DNA of 64,000 nt from Fastidiosipila sanguinis. GTDB lineage: Bacteria; Bacillota; Clostridia; Saccharofermentanales; Fastidiosipilaceae. Positions within the stretch are counted from its first letter, which is position 1. The number at the start of each line of letters is the position of its first letter. The stretch spans positions 1,284,001-1,348,000 of the forward strand of contig NZ_CP027226.1 in NCBI RefSeq assembly GCF_002998295.1. The letters are read 5' to 3'. A program made the position numbers and the translations under genes. Positions 63,563-64,000 of the stretch are shown here, piece by piece. The notes below the pieces were generated by a model. It worked only from the letters and a program-made list of their open reading frames with translations. It was not told the DNA's origin and made no database searches.

Positions 63563-64000
63563 ATGAAGTTTAATAATCTACAAGAATTTAGGGAAGCTCT
63601 ACAGAATGTAGCTGCTGACAAGGCTTATAACACTGAAGAAGCATACTTAAATTCTGGAAATATTGAGGATTACTTTTTTAAGAAAAATCTGCTCGCTTAC
63701 AAAAAGTTTCACATTGAATCTAGTCAAAGTGACAACAAAGACAAGGTTCATTTGGCATTTATATTTTCTTTTTTCGAGGTAATTGCGGGCGAACATAGCG
63801 AGAACATCGGCATTCATTATACTGATATGCGTAGCAAAAACCAAACTTGGATATTGAATAGAATTGATCTGGATATTAAAGCTTTGCCCAACAAATACGA
63901 TAATATTAGAGTATACACCTGGCAATCTAAGCAAAGTGCTGTCGGTTTTTACCGTGAATTCTTAGTATTTAATGAAAATAATGAAGCAATAATTGCAGCT
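63563..64000 (+). CDS. Acyl-ACP thioesterase (partial, 3' end off window)
   Basis: Hydrolyses acyl-ACP to free fatty acid; first 146 codons visible. After an unusual N-terminal extension of about 45 residues comes the hot-dog domain with F-F-E-V-I-A-G-E-H-S, W-I-L-N-R-I-D-L-D-I and R-V-Y-T-W-Q-S, which match the bacterial acyl-ACP thioesterase family. AAGGAATT ribosome site before the ATG. The catalytic C-terminal half lies outside the window. Confidence 0.8.
   Translation, partial: MKFNNLQEFREALQNVAADKAYNTEEAYLNSGNIEDYFFKKNLLAYKKFHIESSQSDNKDKVHLAFIFSFFEVIAGEHSENIGIHYTDMRSKNQTWILNRIDLDIKALPNKYDNIRVYTWQSKQSAVGFYREFLVFNENNEAIIAA

Overview
The window looks like chromosomal DNA of a low-GC, AT-rich Bacillota (Clostridia-like) anaerobe that lives on host glycans. 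The reasons are strong AGGAGG-type ribosome binding sites, a Gram-positive style rsmH-ftsL-pbp division cluster, lipoprotein substrate-binding proteins with LVAC lipoboxes, lactate dehydrogenase, and many glycosidases for mucosal or glycogen sugars. I cannot assign a genus from sequence alone. Most genes are on the minus strand.

Layout. 1-3.3 kb: the end of a division and cell-wall cluster (penicillin-binding protein, a long FtsL-like protein, rsmH). 3.3-12.4 kb: esterase, inorganic pyrophosphatase, a large domain-permuted GH3 glycosidase with a C-terminal membrane anchor, a paired short ChrA transporter, a BNR/sialidase-like protein and a small-molecule kinase. 12.5-17.2 kb: aldose epimerase, CPBP protease, L-lactate dehydrogenase, pullulanase. 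17.3-30.7 kb: two same-orientation IS3-family (IS150-like) elements bracket a disaccharide-use cluster read on the minus strand: sugar ABC transporter (binding protein, two permeases), GH65 phosphorylase, DMT exporter, AraC regulator, beta-phosphoglucomutase and GH42 beta-galactosidase. The GH65 enzyme would release beta-glucose 1-phosphate, which beta-phosphoglucomutase turns into glucose 6-phosphate. 31-39.9 kb: DUF4091 protein, MscL, aldo/keto reductase, the tRNA thiolation pair (cysteine desulfurase and MnmA), a GH33 sialidase and an orphan sugar-binding lipoprotein.

39.9-41.9 kb holds a type IV AbiE toxin-antitoxin operon with an operator-like palindrome over its -10 box. 41.9-50.6 kb: ECF S component, sugar acetyltransferase, glutaminase, MalY/PatB lyase, LacI regulator, HlyIII protein, ClC channel, alpha-L-fucosidase. 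50.9-62.1 kb: membrane-bound XRE regulator, a translationally coupled S66 peptidase and serine hydrolase pair, leucyl aminopeptidase, a HerA/FtsK-like ATPase, a 39-residue membrane peptide beside an HTH protein fused to an adhesin-like beta domain, a PAP2 phosphatase and an SPFH/NfeD pair. 62.2-63.4 kb is an IS30-family element flanked by an unusually long 15-bp direct repeat. The window closes in an acyl-ACP thioesterase gene.

Together the two sialidase-type proteins, fucosidase, beta-galactosidase, GH3, GH65 and pullulanase point to use of mucin-type glycans and alpha-glucans. No rRNA, tRNA or CRISPR array was found. The most notable points are the IS-bracketed sugar cluster, an IS that splits a terminator hairpin, the IS30 long target repeat, the AbiE operator, the HTH-beta-domain fusion with its micro-protein, and a 57-bp tandem duplication at the start of a permease gene.
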